In this document: positions 20,301 to 30,792 of the stretch, in pieces
Layout: every line of letters starts with the position of its first letter
Numbering within the stretch: position 1 is the stretch's first letter
Assembly: GCF_028858725.1 (NCBI RefSeq)
Contig: NC_084772.1
Span: forward strand, 21,181,548-21,245,547
Reading direction: 5' to 3'
Origin: Colius striatus
Lineage: Eukaryota; Chordata; Aves; Coliiformes; Coliidae
DNA length: 64,000 bases
Notes under the pieces: model-generated
Databases searched by the model: none
What the model was told of the DNA's origin: nothing
What the model saw: only the letters and a program-made list of their open reading frames with translations
Made by a program: the position numbers and the translations under genes

Positions 20301-21840
20301 CAGGCAGGCGTAGCCGGCGGCAGACGACGCCAGCCCCGCGGCCGTGGGGAAGTTGTTCTCGCTGGCCACGTGGATTTTGTAGGAGAGGCTCAGAGGGGCC
20401 GAGTCCTCAGCGCTGCCACCGCGACGTTTCCGAGCCAGGCGCCGCACTGCCAGGGGATGGAGCCCAGGGTTGGGACAGGGACAGCCCGGCCGGTGCCCGG
20501 CGTGCCCAGGGCGCAGAGGGACACGCGCTCACCCTCCCGCAGGCAGGACTGCAGCCGGGGGTGCCCCACGTCCACCTCCTCCCCGTTCAACCACAGACGG
20601 TCCTCCGTGAAGTCCCGGCTGGCTGCGGCCGTCGTGGTGGTCTTCAGCTGCCAGGGACAGCGGGGTGAGCGTGGGGCGGGGGGCTCAGCACCCCACCCTG
20701 TGCACAGGCTGGGGGCAGAGGGGCCTGACCCTGACCACACACCAACCTGGTCCTGGTGCAGCGTCACGCTGAGCGAGGAGTTGATGGGCAGGATCAGGTC
20801 ATTGTCCCGCTTGCCCCCTGCAAGAGATGGCACAGCATGGCACAGCTCAGTGCAACTTGAAACAGGCTGGCTTGGCACAGTGCTGCTGGGCACGGCACAG
20901 AGTGGCACTGAGGAGAGTGTCACGGCTTGGCTTAGCACAGTGTGGCATGGCACTGCACAGCATGGCACTGCTGGCACAGCATGGCACGGTTTGGCTTAGC
21001 ACACTGTGGCATGGCACTGCATGGTATGGCAATGCATGGCACTGCTGGCACGGCTTGGCTTAGCACACTGTGGCATGGCACTGCACAGCATGGCACTGCT
21101 GGCACAGCATGGCACAGTTCTGCTTAGCACACTGTGGCATGGCACAGCACAGCATCGCAATACATGGCATGGCAATGCATGGCACTTCTGGCACTGTTTG
21201 GCTTAGCACACAGTGGCATGGCATGGCACAGCACAGCATGGCAATGCATGGCACAGCTTGGCTTTGCACACTGTGGCTTGGCACAGCACAGCATGGCACT
21301 GCTGGCACAGCATGGCACAGCTTGGCTTAGCACACTGTGGCTTGGCACAGCACAGCATGGCAATGCATGGCATGGCAATGCATAGCACTGCTGGCACGGC
21401 TTGGCTTAGCAAACTGTGGCATGGCACAGCACGGTATGGCAATGCATGGCATGGCAATGCATAGCACTGCTGGCACGGCTTGGCTTAGCAAACTGTGGCA
21501 TGGCACAGCACGGTATGGCAATGCATGGCATGGCAATGCATGGCACTGCTGGCACGGCTTGGCTTAGCACACAGTGGCATGGCACAGCACGGTATGGCTT
21601 GGCACGACATGGCACAGGTCGGCACGGCTTGGCACGGCATCTTCGCTCGTTCCTACGCCCAGGCAGCTGCCCAACCCATCCCGGCCACCGTCCCGCCCAC
21701 ACCGGGGTCGCGTCCCAGCGACTCGCCAGGGCCCGCGGAGGGTCCCGGCGCCCGGGCCGCCGGTACTCACAGTACTTGATGACGGCGATGTTGACGGGGG
21801 CCGTGCAGGTGACCATGGCCAGCGCCCGCTCCTCCGCCAT
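17398..21840 (-). CDS. MVD: Diphosphomevalonate decarboxylase
   Basis: Ten exons: 21771-21840, 20747-20817, 20533-20647, 20300-20446, 19292-19491, 19077-19151, 18499-18717, 18290-18405, 18082-18190 and 17398-17478 (TGA 17398-17400). The joined frame is 400 residues, the human length. The enzyme converts mevalonate diphosphate to isopentenyl diphosphate with ATP, the last step of the mevalonate pathway. GHMP-kinase fold motifs are intact: [15 protein letters not shown] at the start, [11 protein letters not shown], the phosphate loop [24 protein letters not shown], and FDAGPNAV with the catalytic aspartate at 305. No canonical minus-strand AATAAA was seen between the stop and the CYBA promoter. 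Four introns hold minisatellites. The call is firm. Confidence 0.97.
17610..18010. repeat. Minisatellite in the last MVD intron
   Basis: About 30-base units, 'ggggatggggtcccacaac' and variants with 'gtcttgtgcacccctgggga', are repeated a dozen or so times. The array lies between exons 9 and 10. Confidence 0.85.
18787..19065. repeat. 120-base tandem repeat in MVD intron 6
   Basis: About 2.4 copies of a unit of 115-122 bases contain 'aagggaaatgggccctaaag' and 'cctcaattcaaggacaacca'. It lies between exons 6 and 7. Confidence 0.85.
19540..20250. repeat. Minisatellite in MVD intron 4
   Basis: About ten units of 55-75 bases share 'gggatggcaccaggtcagg', 'ggaagcccacccccatgc' and 'acactgacactg'. The array fills most of the intron between exons 4 and 5. 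Confidence 0.9.
20825..21640. repeat. TGGCA-rich satellite in MVD intron 1
   Basis: About 800 bases are composed almost wholly of TGGCA, CAGCA and CATGGCAATG words. Higher-order units of about 75-80 bases each begin near 'ggcttggcttagcaca'. The neighbouring units at 21400-21560 are nearly identical. It fills most of the intron between exons 1 and 2. Confidence 0.95.
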
Positions 21841-22417
21841 CGCGCTCCCGACGCCCTCCCGACGCGCTCCCGGCCTCCGGCGCCGCCCCCGCGCCGCCCA
21901 CGTGCCCGTCGCGTGGGGCCGCTTTCTGCCTCTTTATTGGCCGGCGCCGCAGCGCCCGGCTGCCGCCGCCCAATAGCAGCGATCGCACCACGGCTTGGCC
22001 CCGCCCCGCCGCTGCCAGCGCCGGCACTGGCCAGCTTCGGCTCGGGCAGCGGCCGCGCATGCGCAGTGCCGGGGGGCAGCCCCAGCGCTCCCAGTATCGC
22101 CCCACTGCTCCCATTACCCCACAGCACCGCAGCGCTCCGGGCTAGTCCCGGCTCCTCATCACCCCAGCCCGGGCTGGCACCATGGGGATGGCCCCACCAC
22201 CACCACCCTCAGGCTCCCCGTGCCATGGGGATGCTCTGGACCACTTGCAGAGTGTCCTCGTCCCCACTTTGCCATCCCAGGGCTGGTGGGACACGAGGGG
22301 ATGCCAGAAGTTGCCCCAGGATGGGTCTCTCACACACACCCAGCATACAGCAGGGAGCTGGGCCCCATGCTGCACCCCAGGGGTTGCACAGCGAGGCTGC
22401 CCGTGGATGAAACTGCC
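21841..22417. other. MVD promoter region and end of RNF166
   Basis: Less than 600 bases separate the MVD start codon from the RNF166 poly(A) signal. The MVD-proximal part is a CpG-rich promoter with 'ctttattggccgg' and 'gcccaatagc', which hold CCAAT-type elements on the minus and plus strands near 21933 and 21970. No exon of SNAI3 or any other gene was seen. Confidence 0.7.
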
Positions 22418-24821
22418 TTTATTGAGAAAAAAACCCTGCTTGGCTACAAATGCCATTGAATTCTGCTTCAAAAAACACAGGACATCTGGTTAAAAGTTGT
22501 GTTTCTGCCCCAAGTGGCGGGTGACACACTGCTGAGCACGGCCCTGGCACAGGGCACGGCTGCTCCCAGCCCCTGCCAGCCCGTGGCCTCCCAGCACAGC
22601 CCTGGGAGTGCTTTACAAAAGCAGCTGCTGTGCCCCTGCTCTGGGGTTGTGGGGCACGAAAAGGAAGAAAGAGGAAGAGAGCAAGAGGTTCCTAGTGCTG
22701 TGTCAGGGAGCTGGGATGGAGGCTGCTCTGGGACCCAGGGTCCCAGCTGAGGATGGGGCACAGAAACCCTGCTGGGTTCCCTTCTGGGGGATGCCAGTGC
22801 TGCCCATCCCACCAGGGACGTGCCCTGGCATGGGGAGCTGCCAGCAGTGCCATGCTGGTGAGGGGAGACCCCTCCCTCCCTCCTCCCAAGCCCAGCCTGG
22901 GAGGGGGCAGCAAGGCAGCTCCAGCCCTTCCCCTGCCTCCTGCCAGGGGAGTGGATGGGCTGTGCCCACTCAACAGCACAGGGGAAGCTCCCAGCCCCAC
23001 AAAACCACCCAGTACCGTTGAAATCAAGAGTAAAAAAACAAGACAGTATTGCTAGAGGGCAGCTGGGTGTAGGGTGAACCCCAGAAGGGCACTTCCCTGG
23101 CAGGGACACGCAGAGGGGCTGCTCTCCCACCCCTCTTCTCTGCAAACCCCTGCTGAAGGGGGCAGGGCAGGGGGCATCACCCATGCCCACCTCCCTGTAG
23201 TCCCTTTGCTGAGACCCCTGGGTTGATCCTGTGGCTGCTGTGACCCCAAAGGGTCCCAGCACAAAGCTCCTCTCCCCCAGCAGCAGTGACAGCCCTTTGG
23301 CATGGTGTGGGGGTGACAGAGCAAGGCTGTGCCAGGCTGGCAGAGATCTCCCTGCTCCCCTTCTCCCAGCCCAGCAGAGCCAACCCCCAGCAGTGGGCTG
23401 GGCAGAGGGCACCAGGGAGCACAGGTTCCTTGGAATGCCTCAGAGCGTCTCTTGCATCAACATGTGCCCTGTTCCAGGGCCAGGGAGATGACAGTCTCCT
23501 GTTCCAGGGGCACAAGGTGTTCAGCTGAGGTCTCATACTGGCACACGTCCCCCCTGCAACCCAGAGGCAACCCAGCTGCTCTGTGCCAAGTGCCAGCATG
23601 CCACAAGGACCCTGCCTGTTTCCTCATGGACAGGGAACCCAACCCCTGCCCCAGAGCTGTGCCACGAGGGCGAAGCCACCCCCAGCTCACCCACACACCA
23701 CCAGGCTCAGCAGCTCGCAGAGAAGGTCACTGGTGCTGCTGCTCCTCAAAAAGGCAGCTGGGAGGGTGCCAGGCTGCTGCAGCCACGCTGCTCCAGCAGC
23801 AGCCTGTGGAGGAACACCCCGAGGAGCCAGGGGAAGGCTGAGGAGGGCTGAGCACACCGTGCTTCCCTCGCAGGGTCCCATCTCCAGCCCAGGCTCTGGC
23901 TCCTGCTCCCTCATTTCCAGCTCCCAGCGAGTTCCTTGGTTGTGGGGTGGGGTTTTTCTTTAAAAAATAGACTTTCTTAGTAATGTTCCATAAAAATAGG
24001 CTTGTCCCTGGCGCTGGGGATCGCAGCGGGAAGGGGGAAGAGCCGCTGCTCCCACTCCACAAAAGGCGGAAAGGGCGTCGCGCCGAGTCACGTACAAAAG
24101 CAACGGCGGGAGCTCGGTATCACAACAGGAGCTACAAAACCAGGGCGGGGACAGTGTCCCCGGGAAAGGGGCAGGTCCCCTCCGCCTCCTCCGGAGCCGC
24201 TGCCATCAGGGGGCACACGAGAGCAACGGCCTCACAGCAGCGGGCAAAGGAGGGAGCGACCCACGCTGCTGAGAAACGGCTTCTTGCTCACAGAGAGCTG
24301 AAAGATGCTCCGGGCCAGGTTTTCTTCCCTTTCAGAAAGGCCGTGGCTGGTCGCAGTTCCAGGGTTGGGCGCTTCTGCAGCAGAGTTTTTAGGTATCCTG
24401 TTGGATTGCAACAAGAGAGCGTGAAGAGGGACGGTGCCAGAAAGCATCTACGAACCAAGAGATGCGGATGCAGGTACTCGGTGCACAGCTCCCAAACCAT
24501 GCTGTGAGGGGGATCCCAGCCCCTGCTCCTAAACCAAGCTGTGAGGGGGATCCCAGCCCCTGCTCCTAAACCAAGCTGTGAGGGGGGATCCCAGCCCCTG
24601 CTCCCAAACTGAAGGGCGATGCCAGTCCTCGGTGGGCGCTGGCTCCTCTCCTCCCAGCAGCGGATGTCTGCTCGCTCCTCAGAGACTCCAGCTTCTCCAA
24701 CAAGGTGGGATCTGCTCTGAGAGCAGAGGGAAGAGCAGCAGCAGTGGGTCTCCAGGAGCTGAGGAGCCCTGTGCCTCCCCAGGGCAGGAAGGCTGAGTGT
24801 GCTGAGGGGGATCAGTCAGCA
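22418..24821 (-). other. RNF166: RNF166 3' UTR with poly(A) signal
   Basis: This is 2.4 kb of non-coding sequence after the RNF166 stop, closing with a minus-strand AATAAA at 22418-22423. I see no second coding gene in it. A three-copy tandem repeat lies at 24491-24608. No other AATAAA was noted, so the full length is the simplest reading. Confidence 0.7.
24491..24608. repeat. 41-base tandem repeat in the RNF166 3' UTR
   Basis: Three copies carry 'aaaccaagctgtgaggggg' plus 'atcccagcccctgctcc'. The copies are nearly identical, which indicates recent duplication. Confidence 0.9.
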
Positions 24822-27800
24822 TCAGTTCTCCGAGAGCGACAGTGCCAGGGCAGCCTGCAACGCTGCCTCCTCATCAATGTTATAGTCCTGGAAACAGAGA
24901 GAGGGGTGCTCAGGGGAGCAGAACACATGGCATCTGCCAAACCAGGGGGTGGCTATGGCAAAGAGCCCCTCACACTCCTTACTGACAGGAGGCTGAAATG
25001 AGCTGGGGGTCAGACTCTGCTCCCAAGTGAAAGGACAAGAGGAAATGGGCTCAAGTATCCCCAAGGGGAGGTTGAGGTTGGGGCTGAGGCAGAACTGTTT
25101 CCCTGAGAGGGTTGTCAGGGCCTGTGCCAGGCTGCCCAGGGAGCTGGGGGAGTGTCCAGCCCTGGAGGGATCCCAAAGCCGTGGAGCTGAGGTGCTGAGG
25201 GCTGTGGGTGAGTGGTGAGCTGGGCAGGGTGAGGGGAGGGCTGGGACTGCAGCAGCTTCAAGGGCTTTGCCAACCCCAGTGACTCTCTGATCTCCTCTGG
25301 CACAGGGGCTGTTGTGCCCTTTGGGGTGGTCTTTGTGCCCACAGCCCCTCTCCTGCCTGCAACCTGTCAATGTCAGCCCTGCTCCTCCACCTGGCAGTGG
25401 GTAGGGATGGAACATGCCCACATGAGATGCTGTGGCCAGAGGGCAAAGCTTTCCAGTGAGGCCCCAGGCTGCTCCAGCTGTCTCCCTGACCTGGGGATAT
25501 ATAGTGGGGGGGGCCCTGACATCTAAAGGCCCTGCAGTACAAGCAGGATGCAAACAAAACCTCCCCTCTGTGCCTGCAGCCAGGGCTGAAGGATCACACC
25601 CTCACCCCCACACAAGAGGGGTCAGCAGCCCCCCAGGAGGGGCCCATGCACAGCCCCACGTGCAGTAGCCAGCCCCCCTGTCAGCCCCAGGGCTGGGCTG
25701 CTCCCCTCCCACTATGTGGGGAGCCTCAAAGAAAAGGGCTTTTGTGTTACAAGTCCCCAGGGGAAGAGTTTAATGAAGCACACAGAGAGCAGCAACACTT
25801 TCCCCTCCTTCTTCAGAGACATCTTCCTGGTGTGTCTGACCAGGCTCAGCTGCAGCATCCCCCAGGGCAGGAGGGGAGCTCAGCCCCACACTCGTGGGGC
25901 TACACATGTGCCATGTGCCCAAAGGAGGATCCACCCCCATCCCCTGCCCCTCCCAAGGGGCTGTGAGGATGGCCTGGTCCTGGCAGGGCAAGGGAAGGGC
26001 TGGTTTCACCTCCCAGCACACGTGGGAGATGAGCCCGTTTCAGCTGGGAGTTGTACTCACCACGAAGGTGTCGTAGGAGAACTTGTGCCTGTGGAGGAGG
26101 TGCTGGAGGAAGTTGGCACTCTTGTAGCTGGGGTCCCCCCAGGGCATGGCTGAGCAGACTGGGCACACCTGCAGTGGGCAGGGACAGCAGGGACCTGTCA
26201 CTCGTGGGCACAGACCCCTCTATCTCTCAGAGAGGTGAGCAGTGATCCTCTCCTTTCTGACACAGGGGGATGTGCTGAATCTGAGGTCCCTGTTGAGCAC
26301 AAGCTCTGTGCAGCTCAAGGCACAGAGCCCCTGGCACGTTCCTCAGGCTGCTTTTAGCCCACTGACAACTTACACACAGGTCAGCACCTCCCAGCTGGTG
26401 CCAGAGCTGCGAGTGCCCAACCTCAGCCACCCCAGTGGGGGCAGGGAGAGGAAAACCCTGCACCAGCCAGGTCACAGGCACGGGGGGAAGGAGGCAGCTC
26501 CCTCCAGAGAGCCTCTAAGAAAGCCACCAGAGGCAGGTCCCCGCCAGAGGCACGTCCTCACCTCCCATCCAAGGGCTTTACCCGCCCCCAGAAGTGCCCC
26601 AGTGCTGCTCACCACTTTGTTGGGGTCGTTGCGGTGGTTCTCCATGCAGTGCTTCACCAGCTCCTGCTGGTCCAGGTTCCGCGCGCCGCAGTACGGGCAC
26701 ACGAACGTGGAGCGGTTGGGGATGTGGCTGAGGAGAGGAGGAGGAGCTCAGATCCCCCTGGGAAGGGTCTGGAATGATTCCTTCCAAACTAAGCCAGCTG
26801 TGTGATGCCCACCCACAGCAGAACCCAGGCCAGACCATTCCCACCTACTGCACAGAACCATGGTGGCTGGAGAAGCCCCTGAAGCTGCTGCAGTCCCAGC
26901 CCTGCCCTCACCCTGCCCAGCCCACCACTGACCCACAGCCCTCAGCACCTCAGCTCCAGGGCTTTGGGATCCCTCCAGGGCTGGGCACTCCCCCAGCTCC
27001 CTGGGCAGCCTGGCACAGGGGCTGACACCCCTCTCAGGGAAACAGTTCTGCCTCAGCTCCAACCACAACCTCCCCTGGGGCAACTCCAGCCTGTTTCCTC
27101 TTGTCCTGTCATTTATTACTGGGGAGCAGAGCCTGAACCCCAGCTCCCTGCAGGCTCCTGTCAGGGAGTGTTAAGAGAGGGCTCCTGTCTCCCCTCAGCC
27201 TCCTCTTCTCCAGGCTCAACACCCCCATTCCCTCAGCCCCTCCCCAGCCCCTTGTGCTCCAGCCCCTTCCCCAGCTCTGTGCCCGGCTCTGGCCACGCTG
27301 CAGCCCCTCAGTGTCCCTGTGGCAGTGAGTGAGGGGCCCAGCACTCAGCACAGCCCTGGAGCTGCAGCCCCTCAGTGTCCCTGTGGCAGTGAGTGAGGGG
27401 CCCAGCACTGACACAGCCCTGGAGCTGCAGCCCCTCAGTGTCCCTGTGGCAGTGAGTGAGGGGCCCAGCACTGACACAGCCCTGGAGCTGCAGCCCCTCA
27501 GTGTCCCTGTGGCAGTGAGTGAGGGGCCCAGCACTGAGCACAGCCCTGGAGCTGCAGCCTCCCCAGGGCCCAGCACAGGGCACAATCCCTGCCCTGCTTC
27601 TGCTGCCACACTGCTGCTGAGCCCAGCCAGGATGCCCTCGGCCTTCTTGCCCCCCTGGGCATGCTGCTGTCTCATCTTCAGCCACTGGCACCAACCCCCC
27701 CAGGCCCTTTTGCCCTGGGCAGCTCTCCAGCCACACATCCCCAAGCCTGTAGCACTGTCTGGGGCTGCTGTGGCCCAAGGGCAGGAGCACTTGTGAGTCC

Positions 27801-30667
27801 CTCTTCCCACAGCCCTCTCTGACACACAGGGCACTGCAGATGCCAGGAGGGCAAAGGCATCAGCATTTCTCACTGTAGTTACCCAGAGGTGAAACAAAGA
27901 TGTGCTGGGATTTTAGGGCCTGTAACAAAGAGGGGGTGGAACAGGAGTGCAATCTGAAGGAGGCAGTACCTGGGGATAGGCTGGGATGTGGGCACAACTG
28001 GAACAAACTTGGGGCAGTTGGCCATCTGCTCCTGCACCTTGGCACAGGACGAGACGTGGGAGCGCATCTTGGCCAGGGTCACCTGCAGAACAGGGAGAGA
28101 GGAAACCTTAAACTCCCCCCAGGAAGGGGGAGCATGGGCTCAGTGGAGGATGGACATTGGTTTTGGACCCCTTTCAGAGAATCAGCACATTGTTTGGGTT
28201 GGCAAAGCCCTTGAAGCTGCTGCAGTCCCAGCCCTCCCCTCACCCTGCCCAGCCCACCACTGACCCCCGGCCCTCAGCTGAGCTCTTCTTGTCCTGTTGA
28301 CACCAGACCAGAGATTCCTGACTTGCAGAGCCCTCCTCAGATTCCTTACAGTTCCACTCCTCCTCAATTATACACCCCAAATCTCTGTCCCCAGTTACTA
28401 TCTCACATAAGCCTGATTTGGACTTTGATGAATGATGAGAGAAATGCAAGCAGAGGGGTTAAAAGCATTCCAAAGTGCTTCTCTGTTGTGCAGACACTGG
28501 TGAGTAGGAGGCCTCTGAAATCAGCCTGAGAGGCAGCTGAGGGAGGGAGCCCAAACCAAACCTTTCCTCATATAGATTCCAGTAACACAGTCACTTGTTT
28601 CTGGGGAGCAGAGCCTGAACCCCAGCTCCCTGCAGTCTCCTGTCAGGGAGTGTCAGAGAGTGCTGCTGTCTCCCCTCAGCCTCCTCTTCTCCAGGCTCAA
28701 CACCCCCATTCCCTCAGCCCCTCCCCAGCCCCTTGTGCTCCAGCCCCTTCCCCAGCTGTGTCCGGTTCTGGCCACGCTGCAGCCCCTCAGTGTCCCTGTG
28801 GCAGTGAGTGAGGGGCCCAGCACTGAGCACAGCCCTGGAGCTGCAGCCTCCCCAGGGCCCAGCACAGGGGACAATCCCTGCCCTGCTCCTGACATAACAA
28901 ATCACAGCGCTTTAAGTGAGAGCTCAACCCTCCTCCTCAGGAGCAGCAGCAGAGCTGCCTCAGCTCCCCTGTGTCACAGGAAAGCCTCTGCCTGCTTCTG
29001 AGGGTCCTTACTAACAACAGCCCCCGTCTGCTGACACAGGCAGAGCCCCACACAGCCCCCCAGGCCTGGCTCGTGCCGGGACCCCCCACACTGGGGGCTG
29101 CACAACCCAGCACCCCGGCACCAGGCGCCTCTCCCCACGAGCTTCACCTTCTTGCTGCAGCCTCTACAGGGAGCTTTGTAGGATGAGAGCTGTTTCTCCA
29201 CGCTGGAAGCTTTCTCCACCTTCTTGGGGTCGAAGGGCATGCGGCAGAGCGGGCAGAGCGGGGATGGCACTTGCAGGCAGGGCTGCAGGCACTCGCCACA
29301 GAACCTGCGGGCAGCGAGAGCGGCGCTGAGCACCTCATGGGGACAGGCAGCAGGGGAACGGGAGCAGAACCTGCTCCTGGAGACACCCAGGCTGCAGGGC
29401 AGCCCCAAAACCCAGGCAGCAGCATCCCAGCTGGCAGCTCCCGCAGTGGGGCAGCCCGGGTTTCAAGGGAGAGGAACTAAAATGGATCTGGAGCATCCAG
29501 GCCAGGCAGGAACAGAGTTGGAGCGTGGCTCATCTCTCAAGGGCCTGAGGCCCACCAGAGCAGGAGGGGGAGGGGAAAGGCAGGAAGGCACCCCCCAAAA
29601 TGAGGCTGAAGGGTAAGAGTGAGACTGTGCTGGGGTACCGAGGAAAAGCTCAGGAGGAGAGCAGGGTGTCCCAAAAATAGGCCACAAAAAGAGGACAAGG
29701 AGAAGGCAGCAAATCGCTGGGGTGGCCAAGAGCCCTCCCCTGCCGTACTGGGGGCCCAGGGGAGGTGGGCACAGCACCCACGGGGGTCAGGGCAGGGTGC
29801 CCACCCATGGTTGGGGGTCTGGGAGCTGGGTCTGGGGCAGGAAGAGGGCTGGGTGCAAGGAGGGACCCTCGGGTGCATCCCACAGCAGGGACACAGGGGA
29901 CATGAGGCAGCGTCCGGCTCCCTGCGAGGGGAAGGGGCTCGGCAGGGGCACAGAGGAACCGCGGCTGGGGTGGGGGGCCCGGGGCTGAGTTGGGGGTGTG
30001 GGGTGAGGGTCCCAGTACCGGGCTGCAGGAGTGGGCTGGAGGCCCCAGTGCTGGCTGGGGGTCCCAGTACCCAGCTGAGGGCACAGGATGGGGGTCTCTG
30101 TGCCAGCTGAGGGGACAGGCTGGGGGTCCCAGTACCCACCTGAGGGCACAGGATGGGGGTCTCTGTGCCAGGCTGGGGGTCTCTGTACCAGGTGAAGGGA
30201 CAGGATGGGGGTCCCGGTACCAGGCTGGGGGGTCTCAGTGCCAGCTGAGGGGACAGGATGGGGGTCTCTGTGCCAGGCTGGGGGTCTCAGTGCCAGCTGA
30301 GGGGGGGCGGTGGGATGGGGGCTGTTGCTGGGAGGCGGGCTGGGGGACTCGGACTGGGGGTCTCTGTGCCGGGCTGAGGTTCCCTGGGCAGAGAGCCCGG
30401 AGGGATCCCGCTGCAGGGGGCGGTCGGGTGAGCCCGCGGGGGTCGGGCGATACCGGGGGGAGGGAGGGGAGGGGGTGTCGGGTCCCCGCCTCACGTGTGT
30501 CCGCATCCCGCGATGCCCACGGCGCGGTGGAACACCTCCAGGCAGATGGGGCAGCTGAACTGAGCCTCCAGCGCCTCGGCCGCGGGTCCGGCGGCGGGGG
30601 GAGGCCGTGGGGGTCCGCCCGGGGCCTGGGGCCGCTGCGCCGCCGCCACCAACAGGCTGCGGAACAT
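24822..30667 (-). CDS. RNF166: E3 ubiquitin ligase RNF166
   Basis: Six exons: 30495-30667, 29148-29304, 27970-28082, 26613-26727, 26061-26168 and 24822-24887 (TGA 24822-24824). They join in phase to 243 residues (human 237). A proline/alanine-rich N-terminus precedes a C3HC4 RING finger (about residues 39-79: CPIC, CGHTFCGEC, CPLC). Then come a C2HC finger (CRGCSKKV), a Di19-type zinc-binding block ([18 protein letters not shown] and [12 protein letters not shown]) and a C-terminal ubiquitin-interacting helix ([17 protein letters not shown]). This is the RNF114/125/138/166 family architecture. Family members ubiquitinate substrates in antiviral signalling and xenophagy; the substrate here is not readable from sequence. 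Several CR1 pieces interrupt its introns. Confidence 0.96.
24965..25290 (+). mobile_element. CR1 LINE fragment
   Basis: A plus-strand copy runs from 'tgacaggaggctgaaatgag' to 'cttcaagggctttgccaacc'. It lies in the last RNF166 intron, just upstream of the final exon in gene terms. Confidence 0.8.
26860..27600 (-). mobile_element. CR1 LINE fragment with a four-copy internal repeat
   Basis: A minus-strand copy starts at 'ggtggctggagaagcccctg' and includes the 'cctcagcctcctcttctcca' block. At 27301-27555 it contains four tandem copies of a 63-64-base unit starting 'cagcccctcagtgtccctg'. It lies in RNF166 intron 3. Confidence 0.85.
28175..28890 (-). mobile_element. CR1 LINE remnants, interrupted
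   Basis: Two minus-strand pieces (28175-28275 and 28600-28890) are separated by about 320 bases of unrelated AT-richer sequence. The first piece is the CR1 3' end ('gtttgggttggcaaagccct'). The second is the more 5' part, with one copy of the internal 63-base unit. They may be one element split by an insertion or two separate insertions. They lie in RNF166 intron 2. Confidence 0.75.
29990..30310. repeat. Minisatellite in RNF166 intron 1
   Basis: Units built on 'ctgggggtcccagtaccca', 'gctgaggggacaggatggg' and 'ggtctctgtgccagg' are repeated about eight times with variable length. Confidence 0.85.
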
Positions 30668-30792
30668 GGCGGCGGCGGCAGCGGGGCGGCGGGAGCGGGG
30701 CGGCGGGGCCGTGGCGTCACGGGCGGCGCCGCGTCATCCGCGCGCGGCCGGCAGCGGGGCCGGAGCGGGGCCGGAGCGGGGACGGCAGCGGC
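30668..30792. promoter_or_regulatory. Bidirectional promoter RNF166/CTU2
   Basis: Only 125 bases separate the two divergent start codons. The stretch is very rich in CpG and has tandem 'ggggccggagc' words with GC-box character. No TATA box was seen. Both genes must start transcription inside or overlapping this interval. Confidence 0.8.

Noticed and set aside
20825-21640. Short reading frames on both strands in the TGGCA satellite
   Set aside because: They exist in every frame because of the five-base word and are not coding.
21841-22423. Searched for SNAI3 zinc-finger exons
   Set aside because: No C2H2 pattern and no SNAG-like start were found on either strand.
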